64,000 nucleotides of DNA from Paramoeba atlantica (lineage: Eukaryota > Discosea), in contig CDRNVI010000053.1 in NCBI GenBank assembly GCA_977017575.1, positions 62,001 through 126,000 of the forward strand, written 5' to 3'. Positions 9,494-20,400 of the stretch are shown here, piece by piece. Position 1 is the first letter of the stretch; the number at the start of each line of letters is the position of its first letter. Both the position numbers and the translations under genes were made by a program. The notes under the pieces were generated by a model that did not search any database, was not told the DNA's origin, and saw only the letters and a program-made list of their open reading frames with translations.

Positions 9494-10816
9494 ATGTATG
9501 AGGAGCGTAGGGAAAGCAACCCCTATATTCCACAAGAGGAATCTGGAGCGGCATTAGCGCGCCTTCTGCTCCACATCTCACTACGGGCCTGGTACTCTAC
9601 CGAAGAGTATCTCGTGGGCTATGTGCTGTGTGAACACATGCGTGGTATTGGGCACGTATCCCAGATTGCCCGTCATCTCTGCCTTGAACCCTGCACGGAT
9701 GACAACGATGTGGTGCTGACAGCGCTTCATGTCATGCACGGCTCCTATGTGGATCGTATTGCAGGAAATATTCCTACAGATAGAGAATCCTCTCTTTGGT
9801 GTTTGAACTACAAAAATATTTTCCGCACCGTTTGTACTCGGCTCCATAGCATACTAATGGCTTCGCAATCGGAGTCCTTATCTGTCTCCCCCTTCACGGG
9901 GCTTTTGACACCGTCTACAATGACGCATCCGGTCGTTCAAACTATTCGAAAGACTACGTGGGGGTGTCAACTTTGTGGGATAGAATTACCGGAGCACGAG
10001 TTACTCCACTTAGACAGAGACGCGGAGTCCAATGCATTCTTATGTCCCCAATGTCCTACCTCTGAGGATCAAGACTTACCCCTTATAACACCACCATTTG
10101 TTATTCCGTTTGGTAATGAAGAGAGCAACGATTTCTCTGTTGATTCTCAGCGTACAGAAAAAAGACCCGAACAAAAATATATGGAGACAGTGCATGCAAG
10201 CCCCAGTACGAAATGTTCACTAGATGTTTGCGATCTTGCCCGTGAAAATGCAGTTATGCGACTGCTGGCTGAAATCCTAAGCAGGGGACCCTTTTATTTA
10301 CCTGAGAGCCGGCGTCACCATCACGATTACAAACTAATTCGTACAGAAGAAGAGAATGATGAAATGAAACGTGAGCAGACGCGTCGAGATGTGCTTAAGA
10401 ATATTGTTGATCACACAAATGTATCCCAAAATGAACGTATAGCGGAACTGACTGGACACGGAGCTGCGACCCTACAAGTCGAAATTTGTCCTCTGAATTG
10501 GAATATGCCAGCAACGGGAACCAGAATAGACGTCCTATCTGATAAACCGGAGGTATCTACAGGTGCGGTAATAGTCGAAATAGGACCCCCCTCACAATCG
10601 AATAGAACGGAAAAAATGCCTCCATGGTTGTCAAAGTTTCAGAACGTAACCATTTCTCGAGCTAAGGCTTACGACGAGGGACCACAAAAATTCACAGAGA
10701 AATATTCGCTGTATCCACGTGATGTAGCTCAGTCATTACTCCACGAAATTGTGAATGGAAGGAGAACACAACCCCTGGAAGGACAAAGTGGCTATGAAGA
10801 GTACGAAGAGTACTAG
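9494..10816 (+). CDS. Transcription initiation factor TFIIE alpha subunit
   Basis: The 440-residue product begins with a winged-helix region (about residues 15-130, ending SLWCLNYKNIFRTVCTRLHS, which matches the 'YKxxxxxxxYRLxxM' end of TFIIE-alpha winged helices). A zinc ribbon follows: C158-x2-C161-x22-C184-x2-C187 (CQLCG and CPQC), the hallmark arrangement of TFIIE-alpha/TFA1. The rest is a long variable region with an acidic stretch and an acidic, tyrosine-containing C terminus (GYEEYEEYEEY-like), as in homologues whose acidic tail contacts TFIIH. TFIIE recruits TFIIH to the RNA polymerase II pre-initiation complex in the nucleus. The gene is intronless and starts at the first ATG. AATAAA lies about 45 bp after the stop. 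Kinetoplastids are not known for an easily recognised TFIIE-alpha, so this gene matters for judging the organism. Confidence 0.82.
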   Translation: MYEERRESNPYIPQEESGAALARLLLHISLRAWYSTEEYLVGYVLCEHMRGIGHVSQIARHLCLEPCTDDNDVVLTALHVMHGSYVDRIAGNIPTDRESSLWCLNYKNIFRTVCTRLHSILMASQSESLSVSPFTGLLTPSTMTHPVVQTIRKTTWGCQLCGIELPEHELLHLDRDAESNAFLCPQCPTSEDQDLPLITPPFVIPFGNEESNDFSVDSQRTEKRPEQKYMETVHASPSTKCSLDVCDLARENAVMRLLAEILSRGPFYLPESRRHHHDYKLIRTEEENDEMKREQTRRDVLKNIVDHTNVSQNERIAELTGHGAATLQVEICPLNWNMPATGTRIDVLSDKPEVSTGAVIVEIGPPSQSNRTEKMPPWLSKFQNVTISRAKAYDEGPQKFTEKYSLYPRDVAQSLLHEIVNGRRTQPLEGQSGYEEYEEY

Positions 10817-11146
10817 AACTTTTTAAAACCACTTTCCATTTTATCTCTTCAATGTACAGAATAAAGATATTAGTTCTTCACCTTTGTACTGAAAGCCTAC
10901 CCTCTTGAACGGTCGCGGGCAGTGTTCAAAATGAGGTTACGCAGGAACCTACAAACCAACAGAGACTACGCCACTTCTCATACATACACTGTAACTCCTC
11001 ACTGATCTGCACGCAATTGTACACCCTACTACCCCCTTCTCAGCAACTCGATGCCCTACAAACCCACTACACTTTGTTACCCTCGTTCACTTTTCCATTT
11101 TTCCTCTATCTCATTTACTACCCTATCCCTTCCTCCCCTCTCGTCC

Positions 11147-11989
11147 ATGACATCCCTTGCTGATTTTTCTACGCCCACCCCCATCACCTCCCCCTACACC
11201 CTCCCCCATCTCCTGGGCGATCTCCTCAGCGCCGTGGTCACCGGTGCGGTCATCTCCCTCCCCGTCACCGTGCTCGATACCACCGTGGTCGAGGGCGTCA
11301 GCCGCCACTGCCACTCCCCCGTCGCCCAGCGTCTGCGCTCCAAGCTCTCCTTCCTGCGACGTCACCCCACACGGTTCTGGAGGCTCCGGGGGTATAAGGA
11401 GATGGTAGCGGTCTATGCCGGGACCTACATGGCGGCCAATCTCACCCAGTCCTACTGGGACACACGCGGTGCGTCCCCTGGGGGGTATAAAGCCCTCACG
11501 ACATGTGCGGTGAATGCCCCGATCTCGATGTGGCGGGACTACCGCTACGCTCCCATGTTTGGTGTCCCCCATGCCAGCGGGTTTCCCATGACCTCGCTGG
11601 TCATGTTCGGGACGCGGGACTTGCTGACCATGTATTGTAGTTTTACCTTGCCAGCGTTGATGCAAAGGAGAGGGGAGGGGAGGGATGCGCAACCACCTGC
11701 TGCGGGTGCTGGTGGTGGGATTATGGATTTCAGGTATGTGTTTACGACGTTGGGATGTCCGATGACAATTCAACTGTTCACCACGGTGATGCATATCCAT
11801 GCATTTGATGTGTACAACCGTCCGGAGGCGGTGGGATGGGCGTCGAGGGTAGAGGTGGTGAGAAATAAGTATGTGCCCTCGGTTTCGCAGCGTATGGCTC
11901 GCGTTCTGGCCGCCTACGGTTGTGGTAACCTCCTGAATGTTTATCTCCGCGATTCGCTACATTCTTCGTGTTCCACAGGTCGTCTTTGA
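11147..11989 (+). CDS. Multi-pass membrane protein, probably mitochondrial, uncharacterised family
   Basis: From the Met at 11147 (MTSLADFSTPTPI) the protein has 280 residues; an upstream Met at 11051 adds 32 Ser/Leu/Phe-rich residues that are mostly translated pyrimidine tract. Five or six hydrophobic segments with small residues are visible (GAVISLPVTVLD; MVAVYAGTYMAANLT; LVMFGTRDLLTMYCSFTLP; VFTTLGCPMTIQLFTTV; ARVLAAYGCGNLLNVYLRD). The pattern 'VYAGTYxAAN', 'CAVNAPISMWRDYRYAPMFG' and 'TRDxLTxxxSFxLP' resembles a conserved fungal and protist membrane family that I know only as hypothetical and believe to be mitochondrial. The substrate is unknown. The first two thirds have strongly C/G-rich third codon positions, unlike the flanking AT-rich DNA. 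A GGT/GGC-rich loop near residue 190 is low in complexity. Confidence 0.65.
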   Translation: MTSLADFSTPTPITSPYTLPHLLGDLLSAVVTGAVISLPVTVLDTTVVEGVSRHCHSPVAQRLRSKLSFLRRHPTRFWRLRGYKEMVAVYAGTYMAANLTQSYWDTRGASPGGYKALTTCAVNAPISMWRDYRYAPMFGVPHASGFPMTSLVMFGTRDLLTMYCSFTLPALMQRRGEGRDAQPPAAGAGGGIMDFRYVFTTLGCPMTIQLFTTVMHIHAFDVYNRPEAVGWASRVEVVRNKYVPSVSQRMARVLAAYGCGNLLNVYLRDSLHSSCSTGRL

Positions 11990-12409
11990 AAAGAGTCGTG
12001 ATAACGTTTGAAATATGTTTACAAGGATGCATGCACGTGAGCGAGTATGAAGCTATTGAGGTTTTGGTCGTATCGAGAACGCTTGACGTCGGAATATACA
12101 TGTGTATACGTGTAATACACATGTACACATCTCCCCCCCCGTGGTACCCCCTGTGTCCAAAACACATGGTTTTGGACTTCCTTCCTAGGTTCTTATTTTA
12201 AATACGGCAGTTTGATAAATAATTTATCAAAAATCTTGGTTTGGGCTGTTTTTCGGGTCACCATATGAGCACTAGGGGTTCCCTGTGAAAAAAGGTACCA
12301 AAGCGCTTCACTAGGGGGACGAAATCTCTCGTTTGCAACGAAAATGAGCAAAAACGGACATAAAAACTCTAAATTCCGCGGGAGCAATTTCAATTGAAAC
12401 CACTGTATA
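11990..12409. other. Spacer between membrane-protein gene and Tc1 insertion; nothing coding seen
   Basis: Contains alternating TGTATACGTGTAATACAC-type sequence and a C8 run near 12130. No protein-coding evidence. Confidence 0.4.
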
Positions 12410-13970
12410 CAGGGGGGGTCACGAAAAAGGTGGGGGGTCTAAAATTTGTACCGTGCGTGCTTTTGACCTAATTCCTTCGGCATTCAACAGATCTCGAAAT
12501 TTTAAGACTACTGGCACCATTGTTGCCGCCCCTGAAGCTGATATGACGTCATGATAAAATTTTACTGAATTTTTTACCTGAAAATTCTGCAAAAAATCGG
12601 ATTTTTATCATTTTTTATCATTTTAGCCCATTAATCTATGAATAAAATACCACTTAACTCTTTCTAACACATCTTTTATGCCGAAAACACTTCGCCGCCA
12701 GAGGCGCACCCTCTCGACGCAACAAATCACTTATGAAACACGTGTAATTTGCGTCCATGAGGTACAAAACCAGGGACGTTCGATTACAGACACTGCTGCT
12801 CTTATGAAATGCAGTGAAGCAACTCTCTCTCGATGGGTTAAACGCCACCGGGAGACAGGAGGGTTAGAACGTATAAAATACATACGTAAGAATGCGATTG
12901 ATAATGAAGAGTTTCGAATAATGTTAGAATCTATTGTAGATGAAGAAAATCAACGTAGTCCCATTGGCTGTCCATCTTGGAGGTGGGTTCACCGCCAGAT
13001 CGATCAAACCAAGTACCCATGCTCTCTTTAGTCTGTGAAAAGATCACTGAAAAGGAGCGGGTACATAAGCAGAAAAATGAGGAAAGTTCCTCATCTCACG
13101 CCTCAGCACAAATTCGACCGCCTGGAGTTGGCAAATCGTTTGGAGAGGTTCACCCCTTTTCAATACGCCCGTATTCTGTGGACGGATGAAAAGATTTTTA
13201 AATGCGGGTACCACTCACGCAATATTTGGTACATTTGCAAAAGGTCAGATGAACCCCTTGAGGTACCAAAAGATGTTGAGAAATATTTCGGAGGAAAGGG
13301 GGTTCATATTTGGATTGCGGTGAGCCTTGAATGGGGGGTTCCCAAGGTTCACTGTTTTCATGAGTTTGCGGAGAATGAGACGGTCACTAATGAAACGTTT
13401 CTCTCTGCCATGACAAAACGAAATGATTTCTACAACTGGTTAAAGCGTAAACCAGCGGCAACAGTGATCATGGATAACGCTCCGGGCCATAATCACGCTC
13501 GCCGCGTCGGCAGAGACATGGGTATCAGCATTCCTGATTGGCCTGCCAAGTCGCCGGATTTAAATTTAATCGAAAATTTGTGGAGCATGATGGATCACCA
13601 CATAAAATTTACTCTCCGCCCCACAAACCGTAAGGAACTACAAGCTGCAATTCCAAAAGCGCTTGATTATCTATTATCTGATATGAAAGCATCGTATAAT
13701 AATACTTTGACGAGCTTCCCGTCCCGAATCAGACTTCTTTGAGAAAAAAAACGGGGGATCAATAATGAAATAATGAGAAAATCCAAATATGCAAAAAACA
13801 AAAAAACCTGTTTTTTGCCGACTCATCATTATCACTCAACCTTATATGCCTAAGTAGTTATAACTCACGTAGTCTTAAAATTTCGAGATCTGTTGAATGC
13901 CGAAGGAATTAGGTCAAAAGCTCGCACGGTACAAATTTTAGACCCCCCACTCTTTTCGTGACCCCCCCTG
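12410..13970 (+). mobile_element. Tc1/mariner-superfamily transposon, complete ends
   Basis: Terminal inverted repeats of about 102 bp (12410-12511 and 13869-13970) match almost base for base and start CAGGGGGGGTCACGAAAA. The element is flanked on both sides by TA (12408-12409 and 13971-13972), the target duplication of this superfamily. Length 1561 bp. It sits between the membrane-protein gene and IMP4, in the direction of the host genes. High TIR identity suggests recent insertion. Confidence 0.95.
12678..13742 (+). pseudogene. Tc1/mariner transposase, DD32E, one in-frame stop
   Basis: The frame runs 12678-13742 and encodes an N-terminal helix-turn-helix pair (SITDTAALMKCSEATLSRWV) and a DDE catalytic domain: ILWTDEKIF, VIMDNAPGH, SPDLNLIENLW. 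The second Asp and the Glu are 32 residues apart, so DD32E. A single TAG at 13029-13031 breaks an otherwise open frame between the DNA-binding and catalytic parts, which would leave this copy inactive unless read through. The rest of the catalytic core is intact. The transposase on the minus strand at 25570 belongs to a related DD32E group with different TIRs. Confidence 0.93.
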
Positions 13971-14229
13971 TATAGTGTATACCATACATACATGTATAAT
14001 ATAACGTGTATACTACACACTTTCATTGCGCGAATCGAAAAATCGAAAAACGAGTGTGTAATAAATTTAGACCTCGGAATGTTATAAACTTGGACGATTC
14101 GGGGTGGAATGTGTAATGCTTTAACGATCGAAAGCCGAAAAAAAGATTTTTTATTAATCATCCATGTACCCGCTTGTTTTTCTTCCTTCATTCACCACTA
14201 GTAGGGTGGCATTTAAATAAACCTGTATT

Positions 14230-14244
14230 CATTTCCCTCGACAG
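14230..14244 (+). promoter_or_regulatory. Candidate splice/trans-splice acceptor before IMP4
   Basis: TTCATTTCCCTCGACAG ends 27 bases before the IMP4 ATG. Same layout as upstream of PLAA and of the gene at 8190. Confidence 0.4.
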
Positions 14245-14270
14245 TACATCTTATTAGTTGAAAAAACATA

Positions 14271-15131
14271 ATGCAGCGCAGTGTTGCCAGGCTACGAAAA
14301 GAATATTTGTTCCAAAAGCAAAAAGAGCATACTTCTGAATCAGTGCACGCCTCTAAAGAGAAACTGCGGCACGCTTTGAAAACGAATACGCCCATTCCGG
14401 GAGATTTGAAAAGAACCGGACGAAGCTTAAAGAATGCTATTGAACTGGAGGATGAAGCGACGAAAGCGTCACATACCACAGAAGAAGACGAGTACGATTT
14501 GGCTGGGGTGGAAGACCCTCGCGTTCTCCTGACTACTACGCACGACCCATCACAAAAACTTTTACAATTTTCGAAGGAACTGAAGCTGTTGTTTCCCAAC
14601 AGCACAAGAATTAACCGTGGCAATTTGTCAATGTCAGAAATGATGGAAGTCGCTCGAGGTGAGACTTTTACAGACGTCATTATTATTGGTGAGACTCAGG
14701 GTGTTCCCGACTCGTTGATGTTGAGTCACCTACCTATTGGCCCTACATTATACCTAACTCTTTTCAACGTTATTATGCGTCACGATATTGAAGAAAGGGT
14801 TCCTGTCTCTGAACAGTATCCGCATCTCATATTTGAAAATTTCACGACGAAATTGGGGCAGCGAATACAAAAAATATTGCAATATTTATTTCCTGTTCCG
14901 AAAGAAACGAGTACCCGGGTTATGACTTTTGCAAATGAAAATGATTTCATTAGTTTTCGACACCACACGTTTTCAAAACAGGGTAAAGAAATACTTTTGA
15001 CCGAGATTGGCCCACGCCTAGAAATGCGACCTTATCAGATTAAGCAAGGTACTTTTGAAATGAAAGAAGCAGAGAAAGAGTGGTCCTTGGCAGTTTATAC
15101 CAACACGTCCAAAAAACGTCGCCTGCTGTAG
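14271..15131 (+). CDS. IMP4: IMP4, U3 snoRNP protein (Brix domain)
   Basis: The protein has 286 residues, near the usual 280-300. An N-terminal basic helix (RLRKEYLFQKQKE) is followed by YDLAGVEDPRVLLTTTHDPS and then a full Brix domain (about 84-265) with LFPNSTRINRGN, SEQYPHLIFENFTTKLG, LQYLFPVPKE, NENDFISFRHHTF and EIGPRLEMRPYQIKQGT. These are diagnostic for IMP4 rather than RPF1, RPF2, BRIX1 or PPAN. With IMP3 and MPP10 it forms the U3 snoRNP subcomplex in the nucleolus that helps U3 pair with pre-rRNA for 18S processing. The gene is intronless, with a start 27 bases after a pyrimidine-AG site and AATAAA about 36 bp after the stop. It is one of the best-conserved genes of the window. Confidence 0.97.
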   Translation: MQRSVARLRKEYLFQKQKEHTSESVHASKEKLRHALKTNTPIPGDLKRTGRSLKNAIELEDEATKASHTTEEDEYDLAGVEDPRVLLTTTHDPSQKLLQFSKELKLLFPNSTRINRGNLSMSEMMEVARGETFTDVIIIGETQGVPDSLMLSHLPIGPTLYLTLFNVIMRHDIEERVPVSEQYPHLIFENFTTKLGQRIQKILQYLFPVPKETSTRVMTFANENDFISFRHHTFSKQGKEILLTEIGPRLEMRPYQIKQGTFEMKEAEKEWSLAVYTNTSKKRRLL

Positions 15132-15480
15132 AGAAGTTGTTGCTTGAATACTTCATGTAGAACGAATAAAACTTAGGTAGTCTAAGAGTGGATTCTCTTT
15201 TATGTGGTTTTCGTTTACTATACCCCCCTACATAATTGTCACCCCCCACCCCCTACTTATTTTTCATTTCTGGGAAAAGAAAGTGAATTCCCCCCCCCCT
15301 CCTACATAATTGTCAATCAGAAAAAGCGGCGCCGATTTTTTTTATCCCATTTGTGTCGAAAAAAAATGTTATTGTCAGATTATACACTATTTAGATTAAA
15401 ATTACTCTTTAACTGTAAAACCTCATTGCACGCAATTTAGATTTAAAAACTACTTCGTTACGTCTACTTCCGTTTTTAAT

Positions 15481-15705
15481 ATTTTTAGATTATTCCGCCT
15501 CATGATTCTCCGAGGCAGAAGAAGATTACGAGCAGCCTCTCTCTCCCCTCCACATCTCAGTAACCTTCAACCCCACTCTCTTTCTCACTCTCCTCCACAC
15601 GACAGTAACCTTTAACATCGCTCTCTCTCCCTTCTGCACGACAGTAACCTTCAACCCCGCTCTCTCTCTCTCTCTTCCACACGACAGTAACCTTCAATCC
15701 CACTC
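15481..15705 (+). repeat. Remnant of the Ulp1-protease repeat family (5' part) with a 45-bp tandem repeat
   Basis: Bases 15481-15535 match 49672-49735 (ATTCTCCGAGG-type sequence followed by AAGATTACGAGCA), the upstream end of the protease-bearing element there. It is followed by about four copies of a 40-50-bp unit containing ACACGACAGTAACCTTCAA (to 15705). Only the N-terminal, low-complexity part of that element survives. Confidence 0.5.
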
Positions 15706-15984
15706 AACGATAGCATGTCTTGCCAATTGCGTATGCGCTCTTCAACGTTGGTAGCAAGATGCTGGGTGCACCCATTTACTCGACGAAGAGAGATGTTTGC
15801 CCACTTCCAAAAATTTAACCAAAAGTACTGCTGTCCAGCGTCAGTCAGACTTCGAAAATGAGAAGATGTCTCATTAAAGAAGCTGGCCATACCTTTCGTT
15901 ACACAAACGAGTGCGTCTCTTAATAACTGAGCTGTTTCTGCCCCCTCCTTATAAAATTTATAAAATTTATTTCATGAATTTTCA

Positions 15985-17117
15985 AAGGTGGGTGAACCTG
16001 GTGCTGACGACCGTAACCTTGACGAACAATTTTGCTGGAAAGATTTCTTTTTCGCGTATTTTTTCCGAATTGTGGCCCAACCGACCAGAGTGTTACATGC
16101 GGGACCCCCTCCGGTACCTGGTCGCCCCGACCACGAAGCCCGGAGCTTCGGTGCGTTTGTGGCGCAACCCTCAGAAATGAGTTTTGCGTGCACGCACTTG
16201 GGTGCAAAAAGGTGAAGGGGAAAACCCAGGCCTACCGACACAAGGAGGTCAAGGAGGCCTTCAGAAACCTCCTAATTCGTTACGGATTTTAAGCTTATGT
16301 AGACGTAAGCTTATGTACCTTGTTGGTACATTTTCCTTTAGTTCATCTTTTCTTTTCCCGGCAACGGGCACAGTCTTACTGTTTGTATGCCCGTTGCCGG
16401 CCGGCGCTAAGACCGAAGCTGTCCCTCTTTCTCGGCGAAGCAGGGGAAGCGCTTCCACCCCATCACCCCTCCCCGGCTCACTCTTTGAGTGAGTTTACTT
16501 CCCTCCCCGGCTTTCTTACCTTCGCGCCTTTCCTTCCTGGGGAGCCATGCGCCATGGTGGCCTCCCTTGAGGACCACTGGGCGTGGCTCTTCCTCGTTTT
16601 ATCTCGAGGCAGCGGTCGGTTGCCGTGCCCCCCCCCCGGGCTGCGTAAAGAGGTGGTGCGTTGCCTGGACCACCTCTACCGACTGGGACCGAGTCGGTTG
16701 CAGTAAAGAGAGGGCTGCCGTAAGAGAGGGCCCGTAGAGGGCTGCGTCAAGAGAGGGCGAATTGCCTGGACCACCTCTACCAACAGTCCGTGCTAAACCC
16801 CCTTGGTGCGACATCTGTTGTGGGCAGATCGTGTGCCGACGACAAGGAGGCCGGCACCATCCCACACCCTCAGGCTAGCCGAGGTCAACAAGCGCCGGTA
16901 ACATGAAGAGATGGCCGTAGTCAGGGGGATGGATTTCTATCCCTTGGCCTTCACCACCTATGGGGTCCCCGGCCCGGACACCCTTAATTTTCTCAACAAA
17001 GTGGCCAGGTCCCACACATCCGACAAAAACGGATGCCTTTCTCACATCCTGAGTGCAATAGGGGTGGCCATACAGAAAGGCAACGCCCAGATCGTTCAGG
17101 CGGCCGTACAGGACTAG
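15985..17117 (+). mobile_element. Old LINE fragment, C-terminal coding end
   Basis: Two pieces of non-LTR retrotransposon protein can be read on the + strand. About 16110-16292 gives CVCGATLRNEFCVHALGC followed by an Arg/His-rich helix, a Cys/His knuckle typical of the region after LINE reverse transcriptases. About 16935-17117 gives LAFTTYGVPGPDTLNFL and IGVAIQKGNAQIVQAA, a C-terminal motif also found at 21190-21275 and 23545-23745. Between them (16300-16900) the sequence is unusually GC-rich and contains two copies of TTGCCTGGACCACCTCTACC (about 16662 and 16764). The reverse transcriptase itself is missing. Heavily decayed. Confidence 0.65.
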
Positions 17118-17488
17118 TACCGCCGCGGGGTACAGGGATAGGGGGTTTACAGGGAACACAAAAAAATGTACTAATAATATTAGTAGAATTCGAGGCGCCG
17201 TTTTCTCCCCCTTCATTGTTTCATTTTATATCTGTTTTTCACGTATTTTTCATTGATCTTTCCTCTCCCCTAATTAGTGTTTAAGTTTGACCAATTCTAC
17301 TAAACACTAAACAGCGGGGGGCGGTAGTATAAATATGTAAGTTCATGGTTTTTGCACCTGTCCTCTTTTTGGGTTAGTATAATTTCATTTGCAATGCACT
17401 TTTTCTTTCCTGGTGTTTCGCGCTCCGCCTCATTTGCCAAGGAAATACAATAGGGGCTCTTTAAGGGCGTGTTAATAGATTACTATAA

Positions 17489-20400
17489 ATGGCACACTTT
17501 CTGAGCAGTGTCACGCACGCGATTCTAAATCATCGTCGCGAAGGCAATACAAGAAGCACAGCATCAGGAATTCAGCAATGTGGCACTTTTTCGGATTTCA
17601 TTCGCTGCGCCGCACGAGTAGAAGATTTCACCGTCAGTGATCCGCCACATACCTCGATTTGGACTGGTGATCAGAGCGGAGCGTTGACCGTTCGTGCCCC
17701 TCACGACGGAGCATCGATCTTTTCGTTCGAACGAAATTCAAAGGCGTTTGTTTTCGCAATGCTTTACTACGCTCCACATTTGTGGTTGGGCTTGAGCGAT
17801 GGTCATGTGATAGTATTAAATGTGCAAATGCTACAAATTGTATTAGAGTGCAAACCACACACCTCCGCCGTCACGAGTTTTACGGCTGCACAGAATTTTG
17901 TTTACTCTTCCAGTTGCGACTTTGGAATTCTACAGTGGAACGCCGCTTCCCTGAGAATCCTAGCATTTGGTAGAATGTGTGCCCATCATTACCCTGTGCA
18001 ATGTCTAGTTTCGAGCCGCAACTGGATTTACTCAGCGGATTCAGATGGTTTAATTCATGTATGGGACGTTCATTGGCCCAAAAGCCCACAGAGTCCCATT
18101 TTCAGCCTCTGTGGACACCGGGCAGAAGTGACAGTGCTTACTCTCGTGGATGACACACTCTACAGTGGTGACCGTTCAGGCGTTTTATTGATGTGGGATA
18201 TACAGATGAGACGTCCTGCAAAGAGGTTTCGTGGAGAGAATTCTGTTTGCCTTAGTTTGTACTATGACCAACTATCAAGACACCTTTGGTGCGGGTACGG
18301 AAATGGCAAGATACATATTTATGACGTGGACACGCATCGGCCGTTGGGATATCTAAGCGAGCATACGGGAAGTGCAGTGTGTCTCATACAGCATGTGAGC
18401 TATGAACGAATTTTGTACGTAGTACAAATTTGTGATGCTGGTCGCGTAGTTATCTCCTATCTTGCAAAGCTTAACGCAAAGGGTATTAATAGTGGCAGAC
18501 AAGGCGTCTATATCGGCGAGCAGTACATACTGAGCAGGAAAATATCAGCCTGCAATGAACTTCGCAAGGTGTCATGGTGTCGAATAAACGCCTTACGAAA
18601 AGAGTTCACAAAGTTAAGAGCGCTGGCATTGTTAAGGGTGTCCAATCTAAAAGATCATCGAATAATAAGAAATGCACTCCTGAAATGGAGAAAAAAAAGT
18701 GCTGACCACTTTACTTGCGGCGTACATCTCGTAAAACAAATGAGAATAGGTCTGTTGCGGAACATCTTTTCACATTTTTCTTGCTGGCACTCGTATCCCT
18801 ATGAAGAAAGAACCAGACGACTAACAATGCACAGTCTTCCGAAGGCCTTGACCTTCGAATTTCACCGGTGTCGCCACAATACTGTGACCCGCTTTGAACA
18901 AACAATTTTACGGCGGCTACATCAGCAGTGTATGTGTGATTTACAAAAAAAATTCTTTAATCAAATTATGCTCGCGAAGCGTGCTGTCTATTGGCGCACG
19001 TGGGCGTTGTTCTTGAAAAGCAGCACAGAAAAAGAAATATTAATAGCGTGTTCTGAACAGGTTCGCACTACTGTTTCGTCACGAGTTTTAATACACGCTT
19101 GGACCAAATGGGATCATCTGATAAATCAAAAAAAAACTTGTAAAGGATATACTCCCAATCCTTCTTTGCCATACCGTCAGTACCTTCTTAGAAACGCTTT
19201 TGCTCGATGGAAGGACGTGCTTGGCTCTTGTCGAACAAGTGAACGAAGCAGGAGACTCGCTTTGTGGCTGTGCCATAAAAATTCTGTGATACAACAACGA
19301 TTTCATTGGACGCGCCTAAAGCACCATTCTCATGTCTCTCGAATAGGACGTCTGAAAAGCTACAGCGCAGATTCAGAATTGTTGAACAAGGAAGCTTCGC
19401 CGAAACCGGTTCCCACGTTTGAGCTTGAATCAGAGACGAGTGATGCGTCCTCCGAAGTACGAAGAATGCAGTTTCAATGTGTTCAAATAGAAAATTTGCG
19501 CGATCATTATAAGAACGAATTGCAGCAAATACATGAAAGAACGATCACACATTATTCGGAGCCACACTGCGAGCAGGAAACGGAAGAATTTTACATCTTA
19601 ATCCACACACTGAAGGCCAAGTGTATGAATTGCATGGAGTGCCTGGAAATGATTGGAATGTCGCATGCTCACGCCAGTAAAAATGCTGCTATGCTTTTCC
19701 TTCGTGGTTCTTCTAATTTGGAACGGTTGCTCATAAGAAGCGTGCAATCCGAAGCGTTATATTCTAAAACCGATCCTTGTGCATGGAATGCTTCCAGTGG
19801 TGCACTATTTAAAATTAAAAATTCTCAAAAGCTGTGGAAGCGTTTTCTGTTAGCGATTGTGCAGATAATTCTTTCGTGCGATAGCGCAGTAGGGGACAAT
19901 TTTTCTGCTGCCTCTTCAGAGATGTATAAGCAAATTCAAAACCGCAAACAGATTCTAGTACGAAATTATATACTAATCCTGGGTCTTGCGGCGCATTGTT
20001 TCACTGCATGTAGCAACAAAAAGAATAGTGCGGGAAGAACATGTCCAAGACATAAACTACATCCATTTGATCAACTTTACCCAAGAGAAAGTGATTCTCG
20101 TTCTTCCGTGGAGTACGTTTCTAAAGATTCTCACTTCTCACGGCTTGACTCGGTTTCTCCTTCCTATTCCGAAGCGTCTCTTCTCAGCGCGACTCTGTCC
20201 AGTCTGGATATTGCTTCCGTTAATATTGATCTAGGCCTGAAGCTCGCTGAGGTTCCTCACCCTACAGGTATTGTGGTTGAGAGTGTACAACCCGACGGAG
20301 CCGCATCGGACGCCGGATTACATTCAGATGATGTTCTCGTGTACTTTGGCGGCTCATCCTTGCGACACAAGAAAACTTTGCAAGCCTTTTTTTCGGCTCT

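Noticed and set aside
11123-11800. 225-residue minus-strand frame
   Set aside because: Shadow of the GC-rich membrane-protein gene; His/Arg/Gly-rich without any motif.
15651-15890. 79-residue minus-strand frame near the tandem repeat
   Set aside because: Ends in the tandem repeat (Glu/Arg run) and shows no known motif.
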